From: Castor canadensis
Lineage: Eukaryota; Chordata; Mammalia; Rodentia; Castoridae
Assembly: GCF_047511655.1 (NCBI RefSeq)
Contig: NC_133397.1
Span: forward strand, 128,610,308 to 128,674,307
Length of the DNA: 64,000 nt
Reading direction: 5' to 3'
The position numbers were made by a program, and so were the translations under genes. Shown here one piece after another: positions 32,881-43,908 of this stretch; position 1 is the first letter of the stretch, and each line of letters begins with the position of its first letter. The notes under the pieces are model-generated. The model made no database searches. It saw only the letters and a program-made list of their open reading frames with translations, and was not told where the DNA came from.

Positions 32881-33844
32881 ATGAAACTGTGCCAGGGAGA
32901 GACCCTAGGAGTGAAGAGGAAGGCTGCCAGGATAGGGAAGGGACTGGGTGGCCAGCTCTCTCAGGAGAAATTTGAACCTTATCTTGAGGAAGGAATAGGC
33001 GTGAGCAAAGTGAGAAGAGAGGAAAGAGCCGCCCAGGCTGAATGAGCAGCATGGACAAAGGCAAGAGGCAGGGTTTGGAGAGAAGGTCAGTGGGCAGCAG
33101 TGGGGCTGGCACCATGGCTGGAAGGAACTATGAGCTCCTGGAGCACTGGCCGGGCCTCCCTTCTGCTCCCCTCTTCCCACCCACCCTCATCCTGCCCTGG
33201 ACACCTTGCAGAAGAACCTTCCAGAACATCTGGCTGTAGAGTCCTTATGGTGGCAGGGCACTGTCTCCTCCTCTTCTCTCTTTCCTTTCCCTTCCCTTCC
33301 CTCTTTTCCCTTCACTTCCCTCCCTTCCCCCCTTCCCCTCTCTTCTCTCATTCTTCACCAAATTCAACTCTGTTTTCTGGTCTCCTTCCATGAGTCATGA
33401 GTTCGAGAACTTTATTCTCACTGTCTGTTTTGAAAGAGGCATTGAGCCCCAAGCAAAAATGTTTCCACAGCTGGAACAGCGCTCAGGGGAGCAAATGTGG
33501 CCAAACAAGGGAGAGGGGCTCCTGGTAAATCCCAAAGCAGGCACAGACTTAGAGGGACCAGTTAGCTGGGTCACTGGGAACAGAAACATGGCAAAGAAAG
33601 AACACGGGGCTGTGTGAGGTCTCGAGCCCCTCATGTGATGCCCCTCCTTCTGGGGCTCCCATTGCGAGTGGCATCCAGAGGGTACCCCGTGACCCCCAAA
33701 GGTTTGGGCCTGAGGGAGGAAGGTGGAGGCTGAGCTCAGGACAGAGGAAAGGGCATCTTGGATCCACACAAGGGACGGGCAGAGAATGCAGAACAGCAGA
33801 AAACACGACTTTGCGAGCTTTCCATGCAAGAAGGATACCATGGT
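32881..33844. other. unique sequence, polypyrimidine tract at 33266-33352
   Basis: An almost pure C/T run of about 85 bases on the + strand, and otherwise unassigned sequence. Long - strand frames (33395-34129, 33736-34455) cross it without any recognisable domain. Confidence 0.5.
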
Positions 33845-33882
33845 GGGCAAGCACTCCACCACTGAGCTCCATCCCAGCCCCA
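33845..33882 (-). repeat. ID-like SINE fragment
   Basis: 'ggcaagcactccaccactgagctccatcccagcccc' is the head of an ID unit, truncated. Confidence 0.55.
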
Positions 33883-35868
33883 AGGCTCTTTGTTGCTTAA
33901 ACCTGAAAGAGAAAACCCCCAATAATGTCCCCCCATTCCTCCTGCAGGGAGGAGAGAGAACGCATTGGCAAAGTGGAGTGGGGTGGACGGATGCAGTGGT
34001 GAGGGAGCTGCAGGCTGACGACAGCTGGGGAGTGGGGAGCTGGCTAAGGTGACACTCCCTGGTGACAGCCTCAGACCTGGAAATGAGACTGTGGCCCTGA
34101 GGTGCAGTTGGGGGCCATAGGCATAGCACCCAAATATTTCATCTTGTCTCATTGATGGGACTTCATCTGCCTCACTCACTTGACCTTGTGATGGAGACAA
34201 GGTCAAACACTCATCTGTCACCTGGACTCCATTCCAGAGCTGAGGAAACCTCCAAGGGGTCTTGGTTCTTGTGAGTTGTGATGGGCTGTTGGGGAACTGA
34301 GGAAAGGGATGGCTTGGAGCAAGACCCAGGTGTGTGGCCCACAGCCAAGCCCAACAACAAAGTTGCCTCTTGCCCAGAGACTTTCTCAGGTTGGCCAGGT
34401 CTCCCGCAGAGAGGGATTGCCCTGGGCCACCTGGGCACACAGAACAAAAGGCCACAGGAAATGTGTTTAAATTTGGATTAAGTGGTTTTTTTTTTTTTCA
34501 ATGAAACAGAAGAAACAAGGAGGAGGACGGGTCCTGGCAGGAAACTTCAGGCTTACGGAGGGAGGGTGTTGTGTGGGGGATATCACTTGAGGAATGGGGA
34601 GGGGGACAAAGAGGTAGTGTGACAGGAAGCCTGAGGGGAAATGAAGCCAGGAAATGAGTAGGAGGGAAAGAGGGCCATGGAGGAAGGGGGAGAGCCGGGC
34701 CAGGAGGAGGTGGGAAGACAAAGCGAGAGAGCGAGTGTGGTCTGAGCATGTGGAGTGCCGCAGAGGAGGTGCGACGGCCAGGACTGCTGCCAGGTCCTTG
34801 TTAGTGTCCCCTTGCCGCACAAGCAGAGTTGTCCTCTGAGGCTTGTAGATTCTAACGACCCTTAGCCTCCGAGTAGGAGAGGACCAGCTTTGCCTTGGCT
34901 GACAGTCACCCTCCACCTGCCCGCTGCCATGGATGAGCACCTGCTCCTGGTCCCTGCTGCACGTCTGACTGCTGCACAGCACTCAGAGACACCAGCCGAA
35001 TGGGGACTTCCAAGGAATACAGGGAGAAGTAGCCGTGGAACCTTGTTCTATGGGGGTCCTCACAATGCTGCAGGAACAGTTCACAAGGTGACAGCAGGGT
35101 CACTTTAGATGAGGTGAAGGACGGAGGGCACAGATGTGGCCAGGCATGGCTACTGGGAACAGGACAGGCAGGACAAACATCCTGATCTCTGGGATTCTAG
35201 TTTGGCTCTAGGTTACCATCTAATGAGCGGTGACAGACAAGTAAGAGGACAGCTTTCGTGCATGTGAATAAGCACTTGCTGCCTTGGTGGGCTTCTCTTC
35301 CTTGCTTGGGACCAGGTCTTCTCAGATCTGATGGCGACAGTGCGGGAGCAGAAATCTAGCTGGTACTTTCACTTGTCCATAGTTGCACAAGACTTTTGGG
35401 TCTTTTCCCTCTCAGCAGCTCCCACACTCCAGGCTTGGCGCTGTGCTCCTCCCACCAGCCTCCCCCCTTACTTCACCTTCCTTGCCTCGAAGAGGAACCT
35501 TCAAAACATGCCGGTGTCGGCCTGGTACTCCCCACTTCAGATGTTTGGATGAGAAATTGGTTGTTGTGTTTTTGACTCCCAAGAGTCAAAGCCACAAAGA
35601 TGCTTGCCATCTTACCTGACAAGAAGCTGGGGAAGGGCTCCCAGTAGCCCATTCTGTGATTTAATGACCAGGAGCTCTGGCGTTCCTATTCTGGACTGCA
35701 TCCAGACATCACAGCACCCAGCAGGAGTAGGGACATTTCTCCCTGTGTGACTACAGCAGGGAGGGGACCTTTCCCAGGGCCACAGCAGGTTGTGCCTGCA
35801 CTTAAGCTGATGTTCCATCCTAAATCACTGGTGAGAGAATGGGATTTCCTGGTCAAAAGAGGGGGTCT
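33883..35868. other. unique sequence, purine-rich at 34500-34770
   Basis: A/G-rich on the + strand between about 34500 and 34770, following a T12 tract at 34486-34498. No gene or repeat family recognised. Confidence 0.45.
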
Positions 35869-35985
35869 AGCCCAGTGAAGTAGCACATACCTGTAATCCC
35901 AGTACTCAGGAGGCAAAGGCAGAATGATGGAAAGTTCAAGTCCAGCCTGGTCTACCTAGCGAGACCCTGTCTCAAAGGAAAAGGG
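35869..35985 (+). repeat. B1-like SINE
   Basis: 'cacatacctgtaatcccagtac', 'tcaggaggcaaaggc', 'ttcaagtccagcctggtc' and 'gagaccctgtctcaaagg'. Well preserved. Confidence 0.9.
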
Positions 35986-36419
35986 GAGGAGGTTTTCTGC
36001 TGGTCAAGGAGTCGAGGTGAGTGGTGAACTGGTTGATGATAGGCAACCACAGGTGTCGGTTACAAATAACTTTCTCTCACTTTTAGGGAAAAAAATCTCA
36101 TTCTGTAAGAAGACACCCAAGGCCCCTTTGCCATCAGAGCCTGGTCCTCCATCCTCATCAGTCTCCAGCCACAGCATAGCATTGCTGTGACCTTAGGTCA
36201 CTACCCGAGCTTTGTTTACCTCCTGTCTGGAAGCCTTGGCCCATGTAGTCTCTGTTCCCCCCACCACCTCATTCTCAAGAACAATTCCCCTCTGCTTGCA
36301 CTCTCTGAAACTCACGGCCTCTTCCCAGGCCTTCCTTGGTGCCTCCTGCAGGTTGAGTTGGAAGCAGGCCCTTTGCAAGTGGCCCAGTCATAGCAGACGG
36401 GTACAGCCGTGAAACCCAG
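35986..36419. other. unique sequence
   Basis: No feature recognised. C/T-rich around 36220-36380. Confidence 0.45.
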
Positions 36420-36640
36420 GGTTCAGACGCAGGCCATGGGGTCCGAATTCTAGTTCTGCTGCTCGCTGGCTGGGTGGCCTCAGGCAGGACATTGAAACCC
36501 TCTGAGCAATCTCATCAATTCTTCTGTAAGACTGTGAAAGTGAGTCTAAAGTAGCGCCTTGCTCTCTGGATGCTTGTAGGGGTCATAAGGTAAGGACCCA
36601 GCACAGCGAAAGGGCTCAGTGAGTGCTTGCTTTTATAATT
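36420..36640 (+). repeat. MIR SINE
   Basis: 'tctagttctgctgctcgctgg', 'ctgggtggcctcaggcagg', 'aaaccctctgagcaatctc' and 'ggacccagcacagcg' then 'gggctcagtgagtgc' give a nearly full MIR. Confidence 0.8.
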
Positions 36641-36796
36641 TGGCAGTGGGAATCTTTAGCATTTTCATGGAGAGGCATCTGTTGACCCACACGGAGCAGC
36701 CTAGTACCGAAACGTAACTCCAAGGAATTTATTGGATCACTTTTCAAATCCTACATTTCACCACCCACCACCTGTGTATGGAGAGGCCCCTGACAT

Positions 36797-36856
36797 CTTT
36801 ATTTTTCTTCAGTGCTGGGGATCAAACCCAGGGCCTTTCACATGCTGCACCCTCAG
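36797..36856 (-). repeat. ID-like SINE fragment
   Basis: 'cagtgctggggatcaaaccc' and 'agggcctttcacatgctgc' match the ID 3' part on the - strand. Confidence 0.7.
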
Positions 36857-38344
36857 GTCCCTCTGTATCCTCAGGGCTCCAGTCTTCAGGGTAGACAGAC
36901 AACATGGTGTACACTGGGGACAGTTTTGAGGCCTCCTTGGCCACCACCTCTGAACACTGTATCTAAGGATTGCCTCTGGAGAGAAATTAAAGGCACCTCT
37001 CCCCCTCCCCCCAGCTCTCTGGAGCATCTGGTCCTACACCAAGAGGGAGTGCTCCTGGCTCCTGCAGGACAACCTGGCCTCTCCGAGCTTCCAAGCTTCC
37101 AGGGATTCCAAATTAGGAACCTCTGGGGAGTCCAAAGGGGAGATGACTGATGTACCCACCAAAGAACCCCCAGTGTTGGAGAAAACCCTCCACGAGGTAA
37201 ATGATCGTTTGAAGGTTCAATCAGCTCATAGAACTTCTGATGTAATAAGAAAAGTATGATTTGGCCTTTGCCCTAACTTGGAGTTTTTAGAGTGATTGTG
37301 TTGACACGAGCATCTTTTGTTGTAATGCTTGGTCTCTGACACTTGGGGTTTTAAGACCCTTGGGATCTCTGGAATAATAACATTTTTTTGTGTTAATGAG
37401 GCGACTTGGTTGGAGAAGGTGAAACTAGAGGGCTTCAGGATGGAGTCTGGTCCCAGAGGAACCAACCATGATTAGAGGGTTGGAACCTTCAGCCCACTCC
37501 CTGACCTCCGGCAAGAAGAGTGGGGCTAGAGGTTAAATTCAGTCACCAATGGCGCTGATTCAGCCGTCATGGCCACGTTCGTTATGAAATCACCAAGCAG
37601 CTCTCAGCGAGTTGACTCAGCCATCTTCTGGGTTGGTGGGCTCCACGTGTGCCCAGAGGGTGAGCATTCATCCAGAGACCTTGTGGAAGCTCCGCTCCCC
37701 GTCCCGCTGCCCTGGCCTCCCCTTGGCCTGGCCTGGGTGGGGTCCTGCACCGTAACCATCATGCACAGAAGACTTCCCTGAGTTCTGGGAGCAGGCCCTG
37801 CGGGGAGGACTGTGGAAATCCCTGATGTGTGGCCGGTCAGCCAGAACTTGGGATTGTCGTTGAGAATAGGGCCAGTCTTGTGAGACAGCCCTTATCCTGT
37901 AAGCAGCAATTGGTGTGAGACTGAGTGAGGTCGTAGGAGGCTCAGTGGTGTCTGCAGAGAACTGGGGGGTGGTTGGGCGTGGAAAGCCGAGGCACTGAGT
38001 GTGAGAATTGCTGAGCACAGAGCAGCAGGCTCGTTTTGTGTTCGCACTCTGTCTGATCTGCAGACAGGGAGTTCCGTGGACTGAGATCAGCTGTGTTTGT
38101 GTCAGTTCTGGGTTTGGGGTGGACCCTCGAGTTTCAAAGTCAGCATCTGCTGAATTCTTTATAAACTGCAAAGGCCTATTCTGTAAGGCCAACTATGTTT
38201 TAGGGTTGGGGCTCTAATCTGCTCTCAGGTAGTTAGCTAATTCCTAAAAAGATTTTAAAAATCCAGAAAAGAGCTAAGAATTGTGAGCAGCCTCTGTCTC
38301 TCACAGAGAGACTCAGAGGACCTGAGGGAAGACCAGGGGCACAG
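36857..38344. other. unique sequence, no gene recognised
   Basis: No coding, RNA or repeat signature I could support. The 174-codon - strand frame (37668-38192) has no recognisable motif. Confidence 0.45.
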
Positions 38345-38660
38345 GCTTTATAGCCAGCCTGACCTCACCTCGCCACTTCTGAACTGCATGGAAGGACAAG
38401 TCACTCAAACCTTTTCTGTTTTTGTTTTTGTGAGACAGGGTCTCATAAAACTCCTGCCAGGGCTGGCATCAAACTCACCATCCTCCTGCCTCAGCCTCCC
38501 AAGGGCTGGGATTACAGGCGTGCACCACCACACCCAGCTCAAGCCACCATACTATTTCTCATATGTAAAACGAGAAGAAAACTCTTGTCATGCAGTATCT
38601 GTGAAAGTAATTTAATGAGATGATATACCGGCCCACGTCAGGCACTTAGTACAGTGACAC
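38345..38660 (+). repeat. MIR SINE split by a B1-like insertion
   Basis: Left part 38345-38411 ('acttctgaactgcatgg', 'caagtcactcaaacctt') and right part 38555-38660 ('tctcatatgtaaaacgag', 'taatttaatgagatgat', 'gtcaggcacttagtacagtg') join as one MIR once the SINE at 38412-38540 is removed. Confidence 0.65.
38412..38540 (-). repeat. B1-like SINE inside MIR
   Basis: 'tgagacagggtctcataaaac', 'gggctggcatcaaactcacc', 'tgcctcagcctcccaag' and 'ggattacaggcgtgcaccacc'. T-rich left end is the A-tail of a - strand copy. Confidence 0.9.
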
Positions 38661-39600
38661 AAACAGCAGCGTTCAAAAGCCAAGGAAGACTCACTCCGGG
38701 ACGTTCTCAGCCCAAGGACCCAAGTGCCCAGGTGCAAACACTAACTCAACCCCGGCAGAAGCAGGACAGGAGGCCCAGAAGAAAACACAGCAGCAGCAGG
38801 GAGCCCTGTCACGAGGACAGCGGTGGCTCAGCAGGACATGGGGGGCCAGGAGACAGACGGGTGAGGAGTAAATGCTGTGGACACCCCAGGAAGACTCAGG
38901 ACGGACAAACTGCTTCTATTGTTGTACTTTCTTTTTTATTCTTTTGGTTTTTGTACTGTTTGTTCTCCTGCCCCTGAAGGCAATTCCAGGACTCTGGCAA
39001 AATACACGTTAGTGCCTGTTTCTATAATTACAGTGACCTCGTTGGGGTATTTTGTTTTGCCCTGTCTTCATTTTTGTCATATTCCTGGTCCCACGTATGA
39101 TGGTTGTTTTGACATCGTTGATATCACCATCAGCTGCTTGTTGAAGCACTTTTCACCTCTGGAGGAATCACTAGTGAATTCTTCATGAGTGAAAGCAAAG
39201 CTGGAAATTGCAAGGCAGTTTCAAAGGATGCTTTGGGGGCCTCCATCTGGAGAAAACTCAAGGCTGCTCTCTCCCGTCAGCTCCTGGGGAGGGCGATGCT
39301 GGATGCTGTCTTAGAAAGCTGGGCCTAGGTGGGCTTCCACCGAGAGCAGTTTACGCTGCATGCCTGCCGTGGGCTGGGTCTCGAGTGAGGTTTTGGGGCT
39401 TCAGGAAGACAACACAGCCTGGTGGTAACTCTCATGGGATTTTCAGGCTCTTTCCAAACACCCCATTTGCATTCTCTCCTGGCAGGCTTTGTGTATAGGG
39501 TGTACACGAGGAAGAGGGAAGGTGCAAATCAGCACTCTAACCAGAATGGTTGGTCCCCGGTGAACCACTGTAAACTTACACTAGAAAGTGACTTTGTGTG
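38661..39600. other. unique sequence
   Basis: No gene recognised. A 'gacagacgggtgaggagtaaatg' donor-like motif near 38860 has no matched acceptor. Confidence 0.45.
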
Positions 39601-39985
39601 AGCCAGCTGTTTGTCACCGTGACAAAATACCAGAGGGTATTTAAAGAAGGAAGGATTTACTTAGTTCTTGTTTTCAGAGGTTACAGTGACGAGGCAGAAC
39701 ATCATGGTGGAAAGGAATGGAGGAAGAAACCTGCTCACCTTAGGGCAGCCAGGAAGCAGAGAGAGGGAGGACAAAAGAGAAAGGTTTGGGGACAAGATCT
39801 TCCCATCAAGGGCACGCCCACCAATGGCCTCCTTCCTCCAACTAGGTCTGCCTCCTAACAGCCCATTCGGCTGTGAACTCACCAGTGGATCGACCCACTG
39901 AAGAAGTCAGGGTCTGCCTGACCCAATCACCTCTCCACAGCACCAGCCAGGGCCAACCCTTGAACACATGAGCCTCTGGGGGGAA
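39601..39985 (-). repeat. MaLR-type solitary LTR (inverted)
   Basis: Read on the - strand it starts 'ccccagaggctcatgtgttc', passes 'gtgattgggtcagg', 'gggcgtgcccttgatggg', 'ctctgcttcctggctgcc' and 'ccaccatgatgttctgcctc', and ends 'tattttgtcacggtgacaaac'. Full-length relative of the 2.9 and 45.1 kb LTRs. Confidence 0.7.
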
Positions 39986-40264
39986 CCCTGCATATCTAAA
40001 CATAACAGATGGACCCACAGGGCAGAAACACTGAAGGCCAGGCTGCCTCCTTCTTGGGGGCTGTCCCAAGTGTCTCCCCACAGGACTCATAGGAACCCGT
40101 GGTTCGTGGGCACCTCAGCAAGAAGGCTTTGCAGGTGGTGGATAAGTCCTGAAGCACAGCGTTGTTACACCAGAGACCTCCAGGGCTGGGCCCACAGAGA
40201 AGTCATAGCATGGACGTTAGCTTCTGCTAACATATGGCTGTCTTTGTAGGGCCCTTCCATACTC

Positions 40265-40395
40265 ACCACCTCGTGCAGAACAGGCATGAACTGTTCTCCC
40301 ATCCCACAGATGAGGCTCAGTAAGGTTGAACAGCTTTCACACAACCAATGAAGCGTTAAAGTTTGTATTCCAGGACTCCTGGCCCCTGTCAATCA
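40265..40395 (-). repeat. MIR-like fragment
   Basis: 'tctcccatcccacagatgagg', 'ctcagtaaggttgaacagc', 'tttcacacaacc' is the MIR core in the orientation with 'acagatgagg'. Confidence 0.5.
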
Positions 40396-40593
40396 TGGTG
40401 GCAGAGAAATGGCAGCTGCAATGTTGGAGGTCGCCAGCAGAGGGCAGAGGTTAGCCGCCTTTCCAGGGATCAACGCCAGCATTACCAGTGCTGGGACAGA
40501 TGGAAGCCAAAGCTCCCTAACAAGATACAGAGACACAACATCACCACCGTGACTTCTTTGCTGTTTGCTGTCAAAAAAAAAAAAAAAAAAAGA
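40396..40593. other. unique sequence ending in A-tract
   Basis: An A19 run at 40573-40591 precedes an ID-like unit. Nothing else assigned. Confidence 0.4.
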
Positions 40594-40680
40594 AAGCTTA
40601 CCCAAGGCTGGGAGTAGAGAACTCTCCTGGCATGCCCAAGGCCAGGGGATCTGATCCTTAGAATCACAAAAGAAAGAAAA
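40594..40680 (+). repeat. ID-like SINE
   Basis: 'ggctgggagtagagaactc', 'ctggcatgcccaaggccag' and 'gatctgatccttagaatcac' then an A-rich tail: a diverged ID unit. Confidence 0.6.
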
Positions 40681-41077
40681 AAAAGCATAAAAGCATACCT
40701 AAATTGAATCCTGAAACAGACGATAAACTAAAATTCACGGTTGGTCTACTAAACACTCATAGTAGTGAGCCAGAGTCCAAAAAGTTAAAAGAAAGGCTGA
40801 GTAACTGTTCCAGGCTACAGGAGATTAAAGACATATACAAGTAAATGAAATAAAGATTGATCTTTAATTAGATCCTGAGCTGGGCAAAAAGCAATGGAGG
40901 TAAAGGGCGTGATTGGCACGATGGACGTGATTTGAATTTGGACTATGGTTTAGATAACAGTATCGTGTCAATATTGTTTCCTAACATGGATAATTTTACT
41001 GGGTTTTCATATGAGAAAGTCCTTGATTTCAGAAATACTTAGGGGGAAAGGCGCACATTTGCTTTTTTTTGTTTGCG

Positions 41078-41158
41078 TGTTGCTAAGGTTTTGAATTTGG
41101 GGCCTCATATTTGGTTGGAAAACCCTACAGTACTTGAGCCGTGCCCCCAGCCTCCCCT
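41078..41158 (-). repeat. ID-like SINE
   Basis: 'aaggttttgaatttggggcctc' and 'acttgagccgtgcccccagcc' on the - strand; diverged. Confidence 0.6.
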
Positions 41159-41159
41159 A

Positions 41160-41572
41160 CTTTTTTTTTATTATCACGTTATTGCTGTACTGCTGTACAT
41201 TGTGGCATTTACAAAAATTCTTACAGTATATCATAGTTGAATTCATCCCCTCCATCATTCTTGTGCAAGAAGTACCTCAACCATATCACCTTCTTGACTT
41301 CCTTCTTTTACCCTCCCCTTCTCTTGTGTGACCTCCTCTCAGTGTGACCTGTTTGTCATAATATTGCTGTATTTGTGGTAGGTCTCTATTCCACATATGA
41401 GAGTAAACATGCAGCCCTTGGTCTAACTTCACTTAAGATGGTGTTCTCCAGTTCCATCCATTTACCTGCAAACGACAAATTTCATTCTTCTTTATGGCTG
41501 AATAACATTCCATTGTATGTAAATACCTCATTTTCTTAATCCATTCATCAGTTGTGGTGCCATGATTTTAAA
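41160..41572 (-). repeat. L1 3' end (inverted)
   Basis: 'tattccacatatgagagtaaac', 'ttctccagttccatccattt', 'ttctttatggctgaataac' and 'attccattgtatgtaaatac' then 'cttaatccattcatca' is the complement of the L1 ORF2 C-terminal and 3' UTR region. Closed by stops. Confidence 0.85.
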
Positions 41573-42334
41573 TTAGTAAGAAAAAACACAGAGTGATAAG
41601 GCCATAAAAACATGGAGCAAAAATGTGAATCTGAATAAAGGGTACATAGGAATTCCTTATACCAACAAGCTTTGAACTCATATCACACACACACAGAGGC
41701 CATCCCAGCTATCTACGGCGTGGCCTAGTGCTAGTCTCACCGGTTGGAGGCAGAGAGCTCCCTGGGTAGACGAGTCAGGACTGTGGCTTCTGCCGCTGTG
41801 GAGCTCTGACCTTTGCTCTGAGCTGTACACAAAGCTCACCTGATAACAGAACTATCTGACTTAGCAGGTGACCTTTGTGCAAATGTTTTGTGAATGTAAT
41901 TCATGCTTCTACACAGAGGACCTAGTCAAAAACTGCAGAATGGAGCTACAGGGCCTGGGACACAGGGGACATTCCAGGGCCTGTGAGATACAATCAAAGA
42001 GCAGGATTCAGAGCAGGTGGAACCACTGCGCACAGCGTCAATAGGGCCACCCTTCCAGAAGGTAAGATGCTAGAATCTGAATGAGTCCAGGCAATGTTAA
42101 CAGTAGCAGCTGTTAATGGGGACAGAGGTAGAAGGCCACTTGACAGTGTGAAATAAACCAGCCATCTCTTCCACCTACCCATCCCCAAATTCTCATTCAC
42201 TGAGCCCTGGGATGTGGGGTGGTGCTGCTGGGATGAGTTGCAACCCTGTAGCAAGTCATTGTGTCATTCTCCCTCCTTCCCCTCCGAGGTCATGGCTATG
42301 CAGTCCACATGAGACCCACAACCACAGTATTTTA
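41573..42334. other. unique sequence
   Basis: No gene recognised. It ends at the 15-base target site of the L1 inserted next to it. Confidence 0.45.
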
Positions 42335-42349
42335 AGAGGCCCAGGGGTG
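42335..42349. repeat. target-site duplication, left copy
   Basis: AGAGGCCCAGGGGTG, repeated at 43341-43355 with one change (AGAGGCTCAGGGGTG), bracketing the L1. Confidence 0.8.
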
Positions 42350-43340
42350 ATCCCTAGCAATAAAGGAAATGCAAATTAAAACCACATTAAGATTCCACCT
42401 CACCCCTGTTAGAATAGCCATCATCAGCAACACCACCACCAACAGGTGTTGGCAAGGATGCGGGGAAAAAGGAACCCTCTTACCCTGTTGGTGGGAATGT
42501 AGACTAGTACAACCACTCTGGAAAAAAATTTGGAGGCTACTTAAAAAGCTAGACATTGATCTACCATTAGATCCAGCAATACCACTCTTGGGGATATACC
42601 CAAAAGACTGTGACACCTACACACCCATGTTTATTGCAGCACTATTCACAATAGCCAAGTTATGGAAACAGCCAAGATGCCCCAGCACTGTCGAATGGAT
42701 TAAGAAAATGTGGTATCTATACACAATGGAATTTTATGCAGCCATGAAGAAGAATGAAATGTTACCATTCGCTGGTAAATGGATGGAATTGGAGAACATC
42801 ATTCTGAGTGAGGTTAGCCTGGCCCAAAAGACCAAAAATCGTATGTTCTCCCTCATATGTGGACATTAGATCAAGGGCAAACACAACAAGGGGATTGGAC
42901 TTTGAGCACAAGATAAAACGAGAGCACACAAGGGAGGGGTGAGGATAGGTAAGACACCCAAAAAACTAGATAGCATTTGTTGCCCTCAATGCAGAGAAAG
43001 TAAAGCAGATACTTTAAAGGAACTGAGACCAATAGGAGAAGGGGACCAGGAACTAGAGAAAAGGTTAGATCAAGAAGAATTAACCTAGAAGGTAACACCC
43101 ACGCACAGGAAATCAATGTGAGTCAACTCCCTGTATAGCTATCCTTATCTCAACCAGCAAAAACCCTTGTTCCTTCCTATTATTGCTTATACTCTCTCTT
43201 CAACAAAATTAGAGATAAGGGCAGAATAGTTTCTGCATGGTAGCGAGGGGGTGGGGGGAGAGGGAGGGAATGGGGGAAGGGGGGAAAATGACCCAAACAT
43301 TGTATGCACATATGAATATAATAAAAAAAGAAGAAAAGAC
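42350..43340 (+). mobile_element. 5'-truncated L1 retrotransposon with target-site duplication
   Basis: About 990 bases of L1 3' end. The ORF2 C-terminal frame is open from at least 42369 to the stop ending at 42869 (166 codons), with recognisable L1 motifs: [49 protein letters not shown] and [21 protein letters not shown] 3' UTR of about 470 bases follows, with a G-rich tract (43247-43284), then an A-rich tail with AATAAA-like sequence. The endonuclease and reverse transcriptase core are absent, so it cannot move by itself. The open frame and the near-perfect duplication suggest a fairly recent insertion. Confidence 0.92.
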
Positions 43341-43355
43341 AGAGGCTCAGGGGTG
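43341..43355. repeat. target-site duplication, right copy
   Basis: AGAGGCTCAGGGGTG, one mismatch to the left copy at 42335-42349. Confidence 0.8.
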
Positions 43356-43826
43356 GCTAGGGTCACCTCTAGCTGTGCAGTAGGGGTTGGGGACAGACAG
43401 TATCATAGATAAAAGACTCAGGAGAAAGTCTAAAGTCACCACCACAGGGGTGTCCTAGAGAAGCGATGGGCAGAGGGCAGCGGGAGGCCTGAGGTCCAGG
43501 CCAGAAGTGTGAACGGTCTGTCGGTCAGTGCCAGCCCTCAGATGTTAACCAGAGGTTAACCTGGCAGAGACATGAAGGGTAGACTCAGGAGGAGAGCGAA
43601 GACCAGAGGCGGGAAATAGAGAGGAGACCCCAGCAAGAGCCTCCACTAAGAGGAGGCCCAGAGGTAGGGGACATGGCGTGTGCAGGAGAGAAGTGAAGCT
43701 GTGGAGCTAACGGGGGAGCTGAGCTTTACAAAGACTCCATTTCTTCTATCAGACTCCAGCCTTGAACTATCTCCGAAGTAGATAGAGGCGTCCAAGTTGG
43801 CAAACGGCTTTATGCGTGTGTACATA
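43356..43826. other. unique sequence
   Basis: Purine-rich, no feature recognised. Confidence 0.45.
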
Positions 43827-43908
43827 GCATGTTGATGGTGTGGGATCAAACTCAGGGCCTTGAACGCTAGCAAGAAACTCTATCACGGAGCCATGCTCTC
43901 AGCCCCTG
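43827..43908 (-). repeat. ID-like SINE
   Basis: 'gtgtgggatcaaactcagggcc', 'gctagcaagaaactctatc' and 'ctctcagcccctgcc' on the - strand. Confidence 0.7.

Noticed and set aside
33395-34455. Two long overlapping - strand open frames (244 and 239 codons)
   Set aside because: They overlap each other in different frames, have Ser/Pro/Leu-rich composition typical of reverse-read purine-rich DNA, run through an ID-like SINE fragment, and show no domain or splice structure.
37668-38192. 174-codon - strand frame
   Set aside because: No motif, no convincing start context or splice partner; consistent with chance in GC-moderate DNA.
42369-42869. 166-codon frame as a host gene
   Set aside because: Its motifs are the C-terminus of L1 ORF2, and the segment has an L1 3' UTR and target-site duplication.
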